NCBI GenBank assembly: GCA_021464415.1 | Contig: CM038467.1 | Span: 46,871,715 to 46,935,714, forward strand | DNA length: 64,000 bases | Direction: 5' to 3' | From: Lonicera japonica | Lineage: Eukaryota; Streptophyta; Magnoliopsida; Dipsacales; Caprifoliaceae | Shown: in pieces, positions 36,896 through 51,200 of the stretch | How the letters are laid out: the number at the start of each line of letters is the position of its first letter | Position numbering within the stretch: position 1 is the first letter of the stretch | Notes under the pieces: model-generated | Told to the model about the DNA's origin: nothing | What the model saw: the letters and a program-made list of their open reading frames with translations, nothing else | The model's database searches: none | Made by a program: the position numbers and the translations under genes

Positions 36896-37260
36896 GCCAG
36901 CCCTACATAAGTACGTGTTTTAGAAGGGGACTAGAACATGGCTCGCCAATGCTTGGCAAGACTTAACCAACCTTGACAAGGAAGTGTGCGAGATTTACGG
37001 GCCTTATTATGAAGAAGAGGGACATAACGGTATAGATAACGGGGCCATCCCTAGGCTCCATTCGAGGTTAAATAGGGACTCTCTTTTGGAATTAAATGTA
37101 TTTGAACAATACATATATCGCCATGTGGAAATTAGCCCACAATCCCCTTGAACCTCACGTGTATAAATAAAAATGCCCAAACATCCCAATTCGAATTATT
37201 TTGCCGCGATAAATATATTGTGTGGTTAAGATTGTAAGAAGTTTTTTCAAGGTTAAATAG
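36896..37260 (+). mobile_element. Probable LTR fragment
   Basis: A TATA box GTGTATAAATAAAAATGCCC (37157-37176) and a promoter-like context suggest U3-R sequence of an LTR retrotransposon. It does not match the presumed LTR at 32201-32450, so it belongs to another element. Confidence 0.4.
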
Positions 37261-37355
37261 TGATCTTGGTATGTGTTACAACTAGGTATATACTATACAC
37301 AAACCATGTGCAATGTCTGTGCATGATGATAAATCTATGTTAGAATAAAAAAAAA

Positions 37356-37440
37356 ATAAACAGAAGGGAGGTAGCTCATTGTTATGATCATCTCAAGAAG
37401 TCGTGAGTTCAAATCTTGGCGTTAATGTATTTTTTTGAAC
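37356..37440 (+). repeat. tRNA-derived SINE
   Basis: A-box-like GGTAGCTCATTGTTATGATC and B box GAGTTCAAATC at tRNA-like spacing, followed by a non-tRNA body. Confidence 0.55.
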
Positions 37441-37530
37441 TTTAATGGAAATTGGAGTCATAACCAAATCCATACACTTCTAAGTTACTAGATGCGAAGA
37501 GACACCACACTGATTTCTATGCACGCACAT

Positions 37531-37766
37531 ATCTATTTTAAAATGCAAAATCAATGTAATAAAAATAGTTATCGTAATGGTTTAAAGACTTGTTATTAAC
37601 CCATATAGATTGTTGGTTCGAACCACAATAGGAATAATTATTTTCTAGCTATCTATTTTAGAATGCAAAATCAAAGTTATGAAAATAATTATTGCTTTAA
37701 AGACTTGTTATTAACCTATATAGATCGTTTGTTCGAACCACACTAGGAATAAGTATTTTCTTAAAT
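37531..37766 (+). repeat. Two tandem 120-bp units with a B-box motif
   Basis: Units begin ATCTATTTTAAAATGCAAAA (37531) and ATCTATTTTAGAATGCAAAA (37651). Both contain TTTAAAGACTTGTTATTAAC and a TTCGAACCACA B-box-like motif, suggesting duplicated SINE-derived sequence. Confidence 0.6.
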
Positions 37767-38395
37767 TAGTAAAGTAGAAAATACACAATAATTAGGTATC
37801 ATAATCAAATTACATATCTTTCGGTTTAAAAAACCCTTCTCACAGAGAGACTCGATTAGGGCTGGCTTTTTTAAAACCGATTACCGAAAATTGACCCCCA
37901 ACCGACCGAACAACCTAAATCAGTTAGTAACCGAATCATGAGCTTCTTTGGTTGGTAACCGCCCACTCAATTACCAACCAATTTTAGTACCAGCGGCGGT
38001 TTTTGTTGTGCATAAGTGTGGTTTTTATTGGATTGACCAACTGACTATTTTAAAAAAATAATAAATTATTATACAAATTTAAATGTTTAATAGTTTGGAT
38101 TTTATAAATTTTAGGTTGGGTTCTTTTTACAAAATTTTGAAATCTTGTGATTTAATAAATAAGATTTTACAATCTTTAATTTTAAAATCTCATGATTTTT
38201 AATTTAAGTATTCTTTTAAAAAAAATAATTTTTTTTGAAAATACAGCAAGGTAAGTTGAGTTTAACTGGGATTTTTATCCATTTAAGGTATTTTAGTTGG
38301 AGATAAAAGTCTTAGTTACTAATAATAAAAAAGAAATATGACTTAAAAATAGATTAGTCAAAATTCAAACTCTGTAATTTAATACATGATTCCAA
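37767..38395. other. AT-rich spacer with hAT-like scraps
   Basis: ACCGACCGAACAACC and AACCGCCCACTCAATTACC motifs around 37890-38010 resemble hAT sub-terminal repeats. No gene is recognised. Confidence 0.35.
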
Positions 38396-39870
38396 AATTC
38401 TAAGAGCATCTCCAACCATTGTGTAAATTTTTTTGTGCAAATCTTATGTGTCAAGATACTTTTTACACAAAACTTGGTCAAGATACTTTTACACAAAACT
38501 TGAAGTTTAAAAAAAAATAGAGTGTTCTTAAATGCGCCCACAAAATCAATCTTTTCACCCCAGTGTAAGAATACTTTCTTCTCACCCCATCAAATCTTTA
38601 AAAAATCTTGCACTTCACCCCAGCATTGAGGTGAGTTTACTAAAATAATATAGAGACGATAAAATTTTGTCGCTAAAAGTAAAAATATTAAATTTTCATT
38701 AAGATAAAACATGATAATAAAATTTACATTGTTCTTAATAAATTTTATTAAAAATTTCATCTAAATAGTACCTCCAAGATAAAAATTTAATTGTCATAAA
38801 TAAGTTTTAGTAATTATATGATATTTTATATAATCTTTTCTTAAATGTTTATTATTCATATTTCAAATTTATTTACAAATTTTATTTTTATCTTTATCAA
38901 ATAAGTAAATATAATACTTATTCACTACTTCAAAAATATTAAAAGATCAATATTATTGTTTGAAAATATATGTTATTTTTGTGAAAATGGAAAAAATTAA
39001 TTGAAAAAATAAAATAGTTTTCAAAAAATAAATTTATTAGCATTTTTGTTATTTCGATTTCTATGAATTTAATTTTTCGAAGATTCAAGAAAACGATTTC
39101 TTTACAAAATAAAATAGTTTTCATAAAAATATAAGAAAAACAATTGAAAATGTTATTGTGCAGTGCAAATAAAAATAAAAATAAAAGTCTAGATTTTAAA
39201 ATTATGAGAATTTATTATAAGGTATATTTATGAGATGTATGTAATTAAGCGAAAATAGAGATGTTTGTTTGTTGGAAATAATGTAATTTTTTTATTAATT
39301 TTTAAAACTTTAAATGGGTGAGAAGATAAATTAGTGGCGAATTTTTCAAAGATAAAAAGCGGGGTGAGAAGAAAGTGTTTTACGCTATTTTTTAGGTTAA
39401 AATTAACGTAACTTTAACTTTTAGTGGGGTGAGAAGACGGATTATGCGTGTGCATTTAAGAATACCAAAAAAATATGATCCAATGACACATTTCTAAACT
39501 TTTGTGTAAATTTTAAATGAACCAATAAGATATTTCATTTTGTATCATTTTATGCAAATTTTAATTATTTTTTCTTGAATTTTGGTATACATAATATTAT
39601 AACAACAATGGATTTTTTATTTATCGGTTTAGATGAGTAGATTTTAGATATATAATTTTTATTAAAATATATGATTTATATTAAAAGTTATTTTATTTTA
39701 AAGTTTTATAAAAATAATTGAAAAAAAAAAAGCTGTCATGACAGTGTAAACTTGTAGTGTATTTTATACATTCATTTTACCCAAAAGTTAAATTTAAAAG
39801 CTCAAGTTCAATTTTTTATAAGTTTTGTATATTTTTCACAAAACTTAAATATACACTACTATTAAAAATG
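38396..39870. mobile_element. MITE (AGAGCATCTCCAACCA type) carrying a nested MITE
   Basis: The left end AAGAGCATCTCCAACCATTG is a very common plant MITE/hAT terminus. Matching sub-terminal sequence (AACTTTTGTGTAAATTTTAA, ACACAAAACTT) reappears after the nested element and near 39830-39870. The outer right end is approximate. Confidence 0.5.
38524..39462. mobile_element. Nested inverted-repeat DNA element
   Basis: The left end TTCTTAAATGCGCCCACAAA then TTTTCACCCC mirrors the right end GGGGTGAGAAGACGGATTAT GCGTGTGCATTTAAGAA. TTCTCACCCC motifs are repeated on both sides. The interior is AT-rich without a transposase. Confidence 0.65.
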
Positions 39871-40289
39871 TTCTAACATTTTAAACAAATTTTAAAATCA
39901 CATAATTTACAAATTTTCAAAATTTTATAAAATAGAGATTTTTCTAAAAAGTACAGCGGTAAATTACATAAGTAACGTAATTTACCGGATCCTATTTTAA
40001 AAATACGCAAACATACCTTAACTATATGTCGATTTATTTTAAGTTTTTACTTTTTATTTTGAATTAACCATATTCTAATACATTATACTGGTACTGAAAT
40101 TCCATTCGATACAATGTATATATTTTTTTTGAATATAGCAATCTTGTTCTTATTTAGTTTCGATGTAGTACATAAATTTACATAAAAATAAGCCCGATAT
40201 TATATTAAATCAAAACCAAACATAAAATAAATTGTTTGGCACCACAAAAACACTTGATAACACTCACTTTAATTTGGTCATTTGCAACC

Positions 40290-40450
40290 GAGTAAATGTC
40301 TAATTCGGTTGTTGAGGACTGAATATAAGTTATATATTCATTCTTGAATGAAAGGCATTTTCAAGTTTTTCCAAATTTTTGTAAGTTTATATTCGGTCCT
40401 TGACAACCGAACGCTATTCGGTTATTAAGGATCGAATGAAAAGTGAGAGT
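40290..40450. repeat. Short inverted repeat (MITE-like) upstream of RPC5
   Basis: ATTCGGTTGTTGAGGACTGA (about 40303) pairs with TTCGGTCCTTGACAACCGAA (about 40393) and is followed by ATTCGGTTATTAAGGATCGA. It lies about 200 bases before the presumed RPC5 transcription start. Confidence 0.5.
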
Positions 40451-40499
40451 ATTTTCTAGAGATTTTGGAGTGCCAACATTACCACCCAAAATATAAATT

Positions 40500-42203
40500 A
40501 CTATTTTCAAAAAATAATATATAATAAATTTTATATTATATTGAATGAAATTCGGAGACCATTACATTAAACAAAAATGTGGTTATTCCTTTTATTTTTT
40601 AACATTTAGACGGACTCACAAATCCTCAATTCTCAAACTCAAAACCCTCCCTCCCTCCCTCTCTCCCTCTCAGTCTCCCGTTTTTCTCCCACTCGTCCGT
40701 TCCTTCCTCACTCTCGTCGTCCCTCTCTCTCACTCCGGCGTCTCCATCGCGATTCACGAAGTCTCAGTCTCAGTCGTCTTCTCTCTCTATTGGGTAAGAT
40801 TTCTCTCTTGTTTCAGTTGTTTGGTTAGTTTGTTTGCTTTAATAGTGTATAATATAGATAACTAGATAGAGATACTGCGTTTGTGATTTAGGGTTAGAAG
40901 TTAGAACAGTAGAACCCCTAATTGTCTAATTGAATACTTTATTAAATTAGTAATTGATTTAGGCTGCATATCAAGCAAATACAAATATACGATAGAAGCC
41001 TTTTGGAGATACCATCTTCTTGACTTCTTTGCCGCCGCGACTGGAATTTCAACAGTGAGTTGTTGCTTCGTTTCAAAATCTTAGGTAGTTTTAGGGTTTA
41101 AATGATTGATTCTTGTTAATGCCGGTGTCAAATTAAATTGAATTGGCTCCTGTCAATTTCAGTTTCTGCTAGACTTTCCTATTGTTGTCATATTAATCAA
41201 TACAACTGAAGAGAAAAAAATTAGAATTTGTGTTATAACTTATATGAGTTGCCTATTTGGGATTTCTTTGCAGAAATCATTTGAGTTGGGTGTTTACTGA
41301 ATTTACAATTCAGTAATCTTATATTCATCAATATATATATATATATAATATATATACACTAGCTAACTCTGCATGCAATTTGTATATGTTTACTTTGAAT
41401 GAAAAGAGTAAATAAAAGAAATGAGTGACCTAGTGGTTGTGCGCGTGTCCAACTACAAGGGTTCAATCGGCTCCTACGAACAGTATATTTTTTGACGAAA
41501 AAATAGATTGCAGGGGGAAAATAAGCAATCCAAAAGTCTGACACAGTTTCTAGGCGGCTGAAATTGATCCTAGCTTTAGACATGTACATCTAGTCCAGAG
41601 CAGCTGTTCTCTGTTCGTTGTATATATGTATATTGTACATCTAGCCCACTATGGTTTGTATACTGTTCATTTTTACTATATAAATATATTTGACTCTGCA
41701 TATTTTACTGTTCTTACTTTTTTCATGCCCATAGCATATTTTTTTTGTGGTTTCAGCTTGTATTTATTTTTGTTCCCCTAGGTTGCCTTTTTATTTTTAC
41801 TTTATTAATGGTGTACAACCTACAAATTAAAAACGGATGTAGTATGTAAACGATACGTCCTAGCTGCTTACCGTTTCTATTGGTATGTACAAGAAATATG
41901 CACAATTATTACTGTAAGTGTAATATTGGACATTTCGATAATGAGTATTAAGTTTCGCAAGAAACCAGCATAATTATGATTGCATGTATATTTGTGAGGT
42001 AACTTCTTTTTTGTTCTTAAAGCAGCCTATATACTGGTACTAAAAGTTGGTGAGGATAATAATAAGGGCTTTGCTTTAGTTTGTTGAAAAGACATCAATT
42101 TCCTTGCGTTGTTCTTCCAGAGGTTTAGCATTGTGCGCTGCCCACACCTTAGTGATATAATCTCCCAGTCGATTGAGTCCACAGACTGATATAGACGGCA
42201 GAC
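40500..42203 (+). promoter_or_regulatory. RPC5 promoter, 5'UTR exons and leader introns
   Basis: A CT-rich leader typical of plant transcripts lies at about 40600-40793 and ends at a GTAAGA donor (40794). A second non-coding exon ends at 41054 before GTGAGT, close to a GCCGCCGCGACTGG sequence. A third starts at 42121 after TTCTTCCAG and contains the start codon. An in-frame TAG lies 12 bases before the ATG. The exons are inferred from splice signals only. Confidence 0.5.
41421..41500 (+). repeat. tRNA-derived SINE in the RPC5 leader intron
   Basis: GAGTGACCTAGTGGTTGTGC (A box) and GGGTTCAATC (B box) at tRNA-like spacing, ending in a T-rich tail. Confidence 0.6.
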
Positions 42204-45200
42204 ATGGACATGGACTTGGATTTGGATGACCATGATGTTCCAAGACAGGAACCGACTAGGAAATTTGCCCCCAAGAACTCTAAACTCAAACCTAAACCTA
42301 AACTAAAAGCAGAACCATTAGCATCCGAACCACCACCACCACTACCTCAAGAACTTGATTCCACTCCTTCCATTGGAAAGGAGGAATTGGATGCGAAACC
42401 ACCTCTAGTTGATTCCATCACCACCAAGACCGAATATGAGCCTTCACATATCTCTGCGGTGGCGAATAGCACAGTGAAAATGGACATTGAAGAGACACTA
42501 GAAACAGAAGAACCAAAAGAAGATCTTATGGAGGAAGACAAAAATGAAGATCAAGTTGTGCGAGAAATCGATGTGTACTTCAGCCCTCCTGTTGATCCTA
42601 ACACTGAGGTCAGCATTCTACAACACATGTTTATGAAAATCGTATATACCTTTATATATGCACTAAGAAGCACGGATACGGGTACGCGATACATATATGT
42701 TACGATATGGACTTTTTGGAAAAAGTAGTATATGGATACATTTGGGGATTCATTATATATAACGACATAATAACGACAACTATTTATTATTGTTAGTATT
42801 ATTATTATTGTTATTTTGTAGGTAGTCCTAGTGCAAGCCTCTTAGCTGTTTCACAAAAAAACAAACTTTTGAGAAATACCTTGATAGTTGGGACACTTTT
42901 TTTTTTTTAATGATCGACTTTATTATTTCCTTGAGTTTAGTATAAAACTTTTATAATGCCTTGTTATAAAAGTTCTATAATGTCATATGTTGGCCTCCCT
43001 TCTTATTGACCCTTCAAGTTTAAAATTAGAAATTAACCTCAAAACATATCCCCACATATTGGGATTTCAAAAGATTAAAGAAAAATAAGGATACTCTAAA
43101 ATGCTTATCTGATACGTTTCCGTATCTGATACGGATTTGTGACCCTTTGAGAAGTATCCGTGCTTCATGTCATGGGCATATTTTCTAGTTATTATTATTT
43201 ACTCGATACTTTCTGCTCTTTTTTTTTTTCCTAATTCCATTTCGGTATTTCCTTTCAATTCTGCAGCTATATGTTCTGCAATATCCACTACGTCCGTGTT
43301 GGCGACCGTATGAGATAGACGAGCGATGTGAAGAGGTCTGTAGCATTTTGACATATTTTTCTTTGTTTCTTACATCGTTATCAAGATAATATTATTTTCA
43401 TTCTAGTACAGTAAGTTTTGAGTGGTATACTACTATACTTATTTATTTCTTATCTTTGTTTAAACTTCCTATAAAGTGGCAAAAGATATTGAAAAATTGA
43501 TGTGAGATTCTCTTTGGGAAGGGAGCAATGGGGATAAAAAGGACCAGTTAATTAATTGGAACATCGTGCGTAAACCTAATAAGGGAGGACTGGGGGTGGG
43601 TAATTTGTTACAAAGAAAAAAGGCTTTGCTGGGTAAATGGTTGTGGAGAATCCCCATCTGTCAAGAGTCATTACAGTTCAACATTATTCGAAGTAAATAT
43701 GGTTTAAAGAAGAACGGGTGGGACTCCCAAGTTGTCAAAAAAGGGTCATTTAGAAGTCCTTGGAAATTCATTTCTCTTGGCCTTGAAAATTTCTTGAAGT
43801 TTACACCTTGGAGGTTGGTAATGGGATTAGGGTGAAATTTTCAGAGGATATTTGGAGATGGGATTCTTCATTCCAAGTTCGTTTTCCTCTTATTTACAGA
43901 ATTTCATTGAACAAAGATGCTTCTATTGCTTCTCTTGCCTCTCTTTACAATCAAAATTGTGTATCTTGGAACCCAACTTTCTCGAGAAATTTAAATGAAA
44001 GAGAAATCGATGAATTTATTTGTTTAATGGGGATTATAGAAGGGGTTTGGTTGTCGCAAGATTGTGTGATAGGAGGAGATGGTTGCTAGATGAAGAGGGA
44101 TTTTCGTTGTCTTCATTTTTCGTAGCTCTTGTTGCTTCTCATTCGGATGTTCCTTTGAACCACATGCTCATTTGGACAGCTGGAATTCCATCTAAAACTC
44201 AAATAGTTACATGGTTAGTTGCTCATAGTAAAGTTAATAATTGTGATTTGTTGCAAAGGAGAAGGCCGGAATGTTGTTTATCTCCAAATTGGTGTATTTT
44301 ATGCAAGAAAGAAGGAGAATCTCTGGATCATATTATGTTGTATTGTCAATTTGCTGGTTTTGTTCGGAGTAAAATTATGAAAGAATTTGATATCAGCTGC
44401 GTATTTCCAAAGAAAGGAGTGGATTTTCTATTAATGGAGGTTTGGTTACAAGGAGAAGGTCGAAAGAGATGAGGGTTATGGAGATGTATCCTGCTAGCAG
44501 TTTTCTGGACTATATAACAGAATTTTTGAAGGAAAGGAGGAAAGCAATTAGGCATCTAGTTTGGAAACTTTTAAATGGCTTTCAGTTTCTTATATATTAT
44601 AATTGGCAAACAATAGTCTTAGTCCTATGACTTCACATGTTTTTTTTTTCTTTGTGCTGATTTGATGTATTTTTTTGTCTTTGGTTTGGTTTTGGCGGAC
44701 TGCTGTTCCACTTTTATTTTTGTAATCTTCTTTCTTATCATTAATATAATCGTTTTTGTTTCTGATCAAAAAACAATGATACGTAATGTTGCATTTTAGT
44801 AGGTGAAATTTTGTGAGTATTTAATCAATTGAAACAGTTGCATATTCTATTAAGTGAATGATAGTACCATCTTATGATTTTCGACTTGTTTTGCAGGTCA
44901 GAGTGAAATCCCAGAGTTCTGAGGTTGAGATGGATTTGTCCGTTGATGTTGATTCTAAAAATTATGACACCGATGCTAGTGACAAATTAAAAATGACAAA
45001 ACAGGTTTGTTTCAAGTTTATGCAATGCCCCATATATTTTACTGTCTGTTGTTGGAACTAGCTCAATATTCAATGTGGATGAAGTGTAGGTACACCATGT
45101 ACTTTAAGTGCTTGTTTGGTTCGAGTTTTTGTTCGTTCTTGGAACCCGAAATGGCAAATTTCACATGGAAAGTTTGGGCCTCATCAATTTATGATTCAAC

Positions 45201-48200
45201 CTCTTGTCCTCTTGACATGAACTGTAAGAGACTCTTGAATTTACCAATTTAGGATTCTGGGAACAAACAAAACTTCTAATTGAACAAGCACTAAATGTGG
45301 GTTTCTGTTTTTCATTGAGGATAATAAGCAGAAGTTTTCCAAACTCAAAAATAGAGAGAGGATGAAATAATATAACAAAGTTGGGAGGTGTCCAGTGAAA
45401 TTTCAAGTGAATTAACTACTTACTGAAAAATCTCAACTCTAGTCTCACTCTATTATGGCTTTTTATGAATTATTCAACTTTAATCAACTGACCCATGATA
45501 GTCGTTATTGTTATTTATGTTGACTGATATATCTTCCTTTATGTGGCTAGTTCTGGTTTAAAGAAAGAAGCATACTGATTGGTCAGAATTTAGAGCTTAG
45601 AGTTATGTCAATTAATAGGATATTAGTTTCAAGATAGTTGAAATTAAATTGCTCTATTAATAAAAAATGGCGTCTAGTGTGGGATCTTTATTTGGATAAA
45701 TATGTCTAGTCTGGATCTATGTTGGGGCAGTAGTCCGTTGATCAATGGTTGGGACCCAATTTGATTTTGTTATTATTTATATATCTTTTTTTTGTGTGTG
45801 TTTTTCAAGAATTGGAAATGGCATTCTACTTTGTTTTCCATTAAATACAAAAAATCAACTACCCCCTCCCCCTTTGTTGAGGAAATTACCTGGAGGTAAA
45901 CCCAAAATTATCTGGCTTTGATAAATTGATTGGAAAAACTAATTGTTTGTAAGGCAAATCATATTGGGAGTATTGTTATTGTTGAAATATTTAGTCAGAT
46001 AAATAACTTTCCTACCATATTTACGGCGTGTGATGTTTCTGTTTTTCTTTTAGGTGTGCCTTGTTGTTCATCATCTATTTGTCCGATTATCTTTTGGGGG
46101 CAACTGGTGTTGAGATTACGGTCGTTTTGCAGTTGTTTCACTTCTTAGGTTCTTTGGCATAAACATTTATACAACACAGTTTTGATCCAATTGTTCTCTG
46201 TCTGTCTCTAGGTTTTGTCAACTGTATGGAAGCCCCGACGCACAACTGGCTATGTTGTTGGGGTTCTTGTGGACAATAAGGTTTGTTGTTCGATCACATT
46301 CTATTATTGAATGTTCTATTCTACTTTTTGGCAGGCTTTATCACTTCTGTTATAGTTTTATTATACTATGTATGTATACCGCCATACCGGTGCCTACTGC
46401 CTAGTACAGTACCCATGGTTATGACAAATTAATCAGGCCTACAATCAAATTATAATATTAAATAACTTAAATTTATCTAGAAATATTTGAGTGGGATTTG
46501 GTTGATAGAGATCATTTTAGAGAGAACTTATGATGTGTGATGGAAGCGGCATTAAAGAAGGAAGAGCATTGTCTTTGACGTGGCTTCTTGAATCCACAAG
46601 AAAAAAGAGAGAGAATTCTCAAAGTTTTGATATATTGATAAAAGACCGGATATTACGTCAAAGGGACATAATTTATTTATACTCCTAAATTTCTAAACCT
46701 TCCTTAAGGCAGTACAAATCAAATCTTTATCAGTTTCAGATTTGTGTGGGAATTGGAAGGCAGCTATCCAGTAGTAGCCCTGTTTATGGCTTGATCTTTT
46801 GATTGTTGTTTGATTTCCTGTAATCTCTATCATTGTTTGGTATTTTGTAGCCTTTTGATATTTCTTGAGGGGCTTTGGTGGACTGCTGGTTCACTAAAGA
46901 TGTAATCTATATTTTATCGCTTTAGTAGTTTTTAATAAAAGCGTTTTGTTTCTGATAAAAAATAAATAAAATCACAGGCCCGAGGTGTGCATATTTTAGA
47001 TGTATTAACAAATGCTCTTTTCTGCTCTTTTGTCTTGCAGTTGCACCTAAATCCTATTCATTCAGTTGTGCAACTCCGACCATCAATGCAACATCTTAAT
47101 AAACCGGGAAACTCAAAAAAGAAGAATAGCGCAGTTAGCCAAGTTGAGATGGTTGGTTCTCTTTTTTGGACCTTTCATGCTACTGATGACTAAACTTATA
47201 GTTATAGTATAATGTGCACATATTGTCTATTATTATTAGAAGCTTTAAGGCAGTTGATGTATATTACAATTCATTCATTTTGTGTTTTTCTACCATCTTA
47301 CTAAAAGCATGTGTTCCAATTCTTTGATCTGTACTTTCTCTGCAGAACAAGCCGGGCCCGTCGAATCAGCAAAACAAGGATATTGAAGAGGTACAAGAAA
47401 TAATTTTCCTAGTCTCCAGTGATGTTCAATGAACTGCCATCTCTCTAGAGTACTAATAATAAGCTCATTAAGTACCTTGTTATTCTTCTTATTCTTATAT
47501 CTTCGATGGAAATTTACATAATAAAAATACATTCACAAACGAGCAAATTAGCCATGTATTGCCTATGTTTATGGCATTTACTAGTACCTACAGGTTCCAG
47601 CAGTACTCCAATATATCTACCACAATTCCCCTGTCATTGGCACAAATTCAAAGTTTGCAAAAACTCTATTTAGTAAGAAAATTACTTTTTTACTTTAAAA
47701 AACTTTTGTGAATTTTGGAAATCTTAGAAAATGATATTGTAATAATCAACGGCCCAAGCTTCACCTGGGTCAATGGTGGAAATTTGAAAAGTGGAATAAG
47801 AGAGAAGATTTGGGGGAACCTTAAAGGAAGTATAGCGATTGTGCTTGTAACTTTAGAATTTTTGGAAAATAAAATGAGTCATGGGTGGGGATGATCTCAA
47901 CTGTTGGCTTAAAAATTTGGTAAATTCTAAGCTTATGGTGTTATATGGACTAGGTTTTTGTGCACTGTAATGAAAATTTGGTAAAACAATGTTTGAAAAT
48001 ATTAAAAAAGTAGTAAGTGGCGTAGTAGTCAAGAGCCCTAATGCTCACTAACAGGGAGGATTCGAGTCCCATTGCTTACACTGTAATGAAATTAATGTTT
48101 TGTGAAATAAAGGCCTTTTCCAAGGGCAAAATTGGAAAAACAAAAACCTGAGGCTGCTTCAATAACCCCGAAATGCCTCTAGCTTTATATAATAATACAT

Positions 48201-51200
48201 ATTTATGCTTTTAAAAATCTTCCAGACTAGTTATGATCTTTGGAGTTGTTCGAGTTAACCACACCCTTCCTGGAACTCATGTGTCTTGCTACATGTGATA
48301 TTAGTAAACTGAATGTTATATGCAATATAAAACGTAATTTGAAAATTATAGATGGTGGGATTTTTTCAGATTTTGAATAATGTGGATCTTGAATTACAAT
48401 GCATTTACTGTGGCCCATTCTTTAAAACTTAAGTCCTGGTTTCTCTTTATGGTTCCAAGGCCTTGTAAACATGTTGTAGAAGTATAATTAATTTCGTAGC
48501 CAGCTTTTACCTGTTTTACAAGATTTAGTTTTTGATTATCTTTTCTCTCAATATCCGGAGTTCATGACATTATTTTGTAGTAGTATCTAGCTAGTGAACT
48601 AAGGTCTGTGTCATTTATTTTACTCAAAATAGCAATGTCTTGATGCACGAAATGATCTCTAGCGAGTATTTTTTGATCCGTGTTTTGCTATTGTTTTGCG
48701 CAAACTGTAATCATACTATTGTTGCTTATTGTTTTTGCCTCTTTCAGCCTTGGATTCCACTCAAATATCATGATTCTAAGAGTGATATCTCAACCAGATA
48801 TCGGCGGAAAATGGTGGCTCAAACTGACTATCAAATACCATTTTCAATGACCTCGTATGCTTTCCATATACTGATGCAATAACCCATTTCTTTTTCAGAT
48901 ATTTCGGGCAATATTTGTGCCAGTTACAATTCCTTTATTTATTTATTTATTATTTTTTTTATGCGTGTTTCAACTTGCAGGTACGAATATCTTAGTTCTT
49001 TGTGTCCTACCACATCAAATCACAACACGAGATCAAAAGGTCCTTCTAGAAGGTATTGCCACCCTACTAGTCTACTACATACTTGAGCTTGAAATTTATC
49101 AAAATGCTTGATCCTACTTTCTTGATTTTTAAATGTACACACATGATGTAAATGAAATTCTCGATTCAGTGGGCTTTTCATGTATGAGCAATAATAGCAA
49201 AGTGATTCTGTACTTTTACGGTAATGTAGTATTTTGATCACTCTTCAATTGTTTTGTTATGTTGACCCCTTTGTGTTATAATGGAAGCTTGGTTTGTTAC
49301 ACAGTCCACCCCACGGATACACGTCTATGTTCATGTCTCAAAATGTTGGGGATCCTACTAGCAAATTGACGCACTTAATTTTTTTATTTAATTTTATTTG
49401 TATCAAGGGATGTTAAATTCTTACGTCATGCGTAGCCAATCAACCTATTAATAGTCCTTTCTCTTTTGGGATGCAGAGCGGCCTTCTATGAGGGAGAGCT
49501 TAACTAATTACAGCTTTTAATTAATTTGATCATTTTGTCAAAAGATCTAAATCAACAGGACCAGCATACCCCTTCACAGTTGGACTCCATGCATGGAGAA
49601 ATATGAACTGTGGAAGGATATATCATCATCATATTAAGAAGTATTTTGTGTACCATTTAAAAGTCGACATACTTGAAATAAGCTTGGTAGAAAGCCTACT
49701 AACCCATTCATGTGTGCACCTAACTCGCCAAAAACACAAAGAAATCAATTTTATTGTCTTTATTTAAGCGCTTAGTTCTGTTATGTTCTGTTTCTTTTTT
49801 TTTGGTCTTTGGTCTTTCGTATGTCGTATTCTATCCCCCACTGTCACAATTCATTAAATTTCAGTCAGGCGAAGAGTATATAAAATATTAGTTTGTTATT
49901 GCCCTGCCTTGTCATAATTTTTTTAGGTTTGTCGTACAGCCGTGTCTGGCTGTATTGTTCTCGAGTCCTGTGTTTGTGTTCTTACTCCCTAGCTTGGGAC
50001 TGTTTCACCTTGGGATTAATCTATCAAGACAATTATATATAGAAGCCAATTTTTTAAACCCACCATCTTGAGTTTAATTTTCCTATAGAATTTCTCTATG
50101 TTGTGCAATAATTTCCAAGGCCACTGAAAAGAAGCTCTCTTCGCTACTTGCCTACTTCGGAATCCAATACATTCCACATTCTGAAAGAGAACCAAGTTTG
50201 AGAAAAAACCAAAATTCAATACTCTGGATCCTAATAGTTGGTTGCGTGTAGTGGTCGAAAAATCCCTGCCCAGGTGCTAGCAGGGCTGGGTGTCACGGGG
50301 TAACCCTCTCGACCCCGCGCGGCGCCCGGCACCCCGACTCTTCCGGGTCCGGGCCAGCCTAACCCCAGCGGCAACACGCAGCAGAACACGCACAAGATAC
50401 CGAACAAACCCTTACGTACCTGCATAGATTCCCGAAACCCATTAGCACCGCACACAAAGGGCTACATCGCCTTGCCTCCTGGTGTTAGGCCTCTCACGCA
50501 TTGGGGTCTGACATTCTCCCCCACTCAATTCTGCAACGCCCTCGTTGCAGGCTCTGACCTTGTGGCTCCTAGCACAATACTCGCATCACCTCCCTAGGCG
50601 AACTCCACTCGCACGGGTTACTTCCTTCACCCGTGTGATGCTTTCTTGCTCCCCACCAAAGTCATAATGCGTGCCCTTCACCTTTGCTCCGCGATTCTAA
50701 GTCCGGTTCTTCCCGTTCCACTGGAGAAAACCGTGCACCGCTAGTCGCTCGATAGCCTGATTCCCCAACCAAGCTCTGATACCAACTGTCACGGGGCGTC
50801 CTTTGATGGCACAAAGGAGGCCGCGTGAACGACCGGGCTAACCGATAGCACGGTTGAATGTGATCGAATTTTATTAACAATCAGCGAACAACATGCAACA
50901 ACAGTAATTTGAAAGAGAGCGTGAGCGCAAATTGAGATTACTTCATTGCAAGAAAATTAGATTACATGGAAAGCTATTACAATTCGAAAGAAAGTAAGAG
51001 CTTGAAAGCAAGTGCTAAACAACGTGCACTGGTAGGCAACTCGGGTGTGAGGCAGATAGTCTTATCCCCACATATAACCATTTAATGAAAATACCAGAGT
51101 GGTAGCAGTGCACGTTGGGTCTTACAAGTTACAAGAAAACTATTACAAAGGAAATGAAATGCAATTACAAGGAAAATTCCTAAATCTAGTTACATGGAAA

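Noticed and set aside
40545..40865. 106-residue plus-strand ORF
   Set aside because: It crosses the CT-rich RPC5 leader and its GTAAGA donor. Composition is that of a 5'UTR, with no protein family.
48014..48090. Possible tRNA gene
   Set aside because: A and B boxes are present but no full cloverleaf or acceptor stem. It was called a SINE.
49477..49512. Candidate RPC5 exon after GGGATGCAG
   Set aside because: In the required phase it meets a stop and has no GT donor. The exon at 53909-53960 fits phase and family sequence.
50231..50880. GC-rich ORFs suggesting bacterial contamination or rDNA
   Set aside because: They lie inside a TRIM-like element with a target duplication, primer site and polypurine tract.
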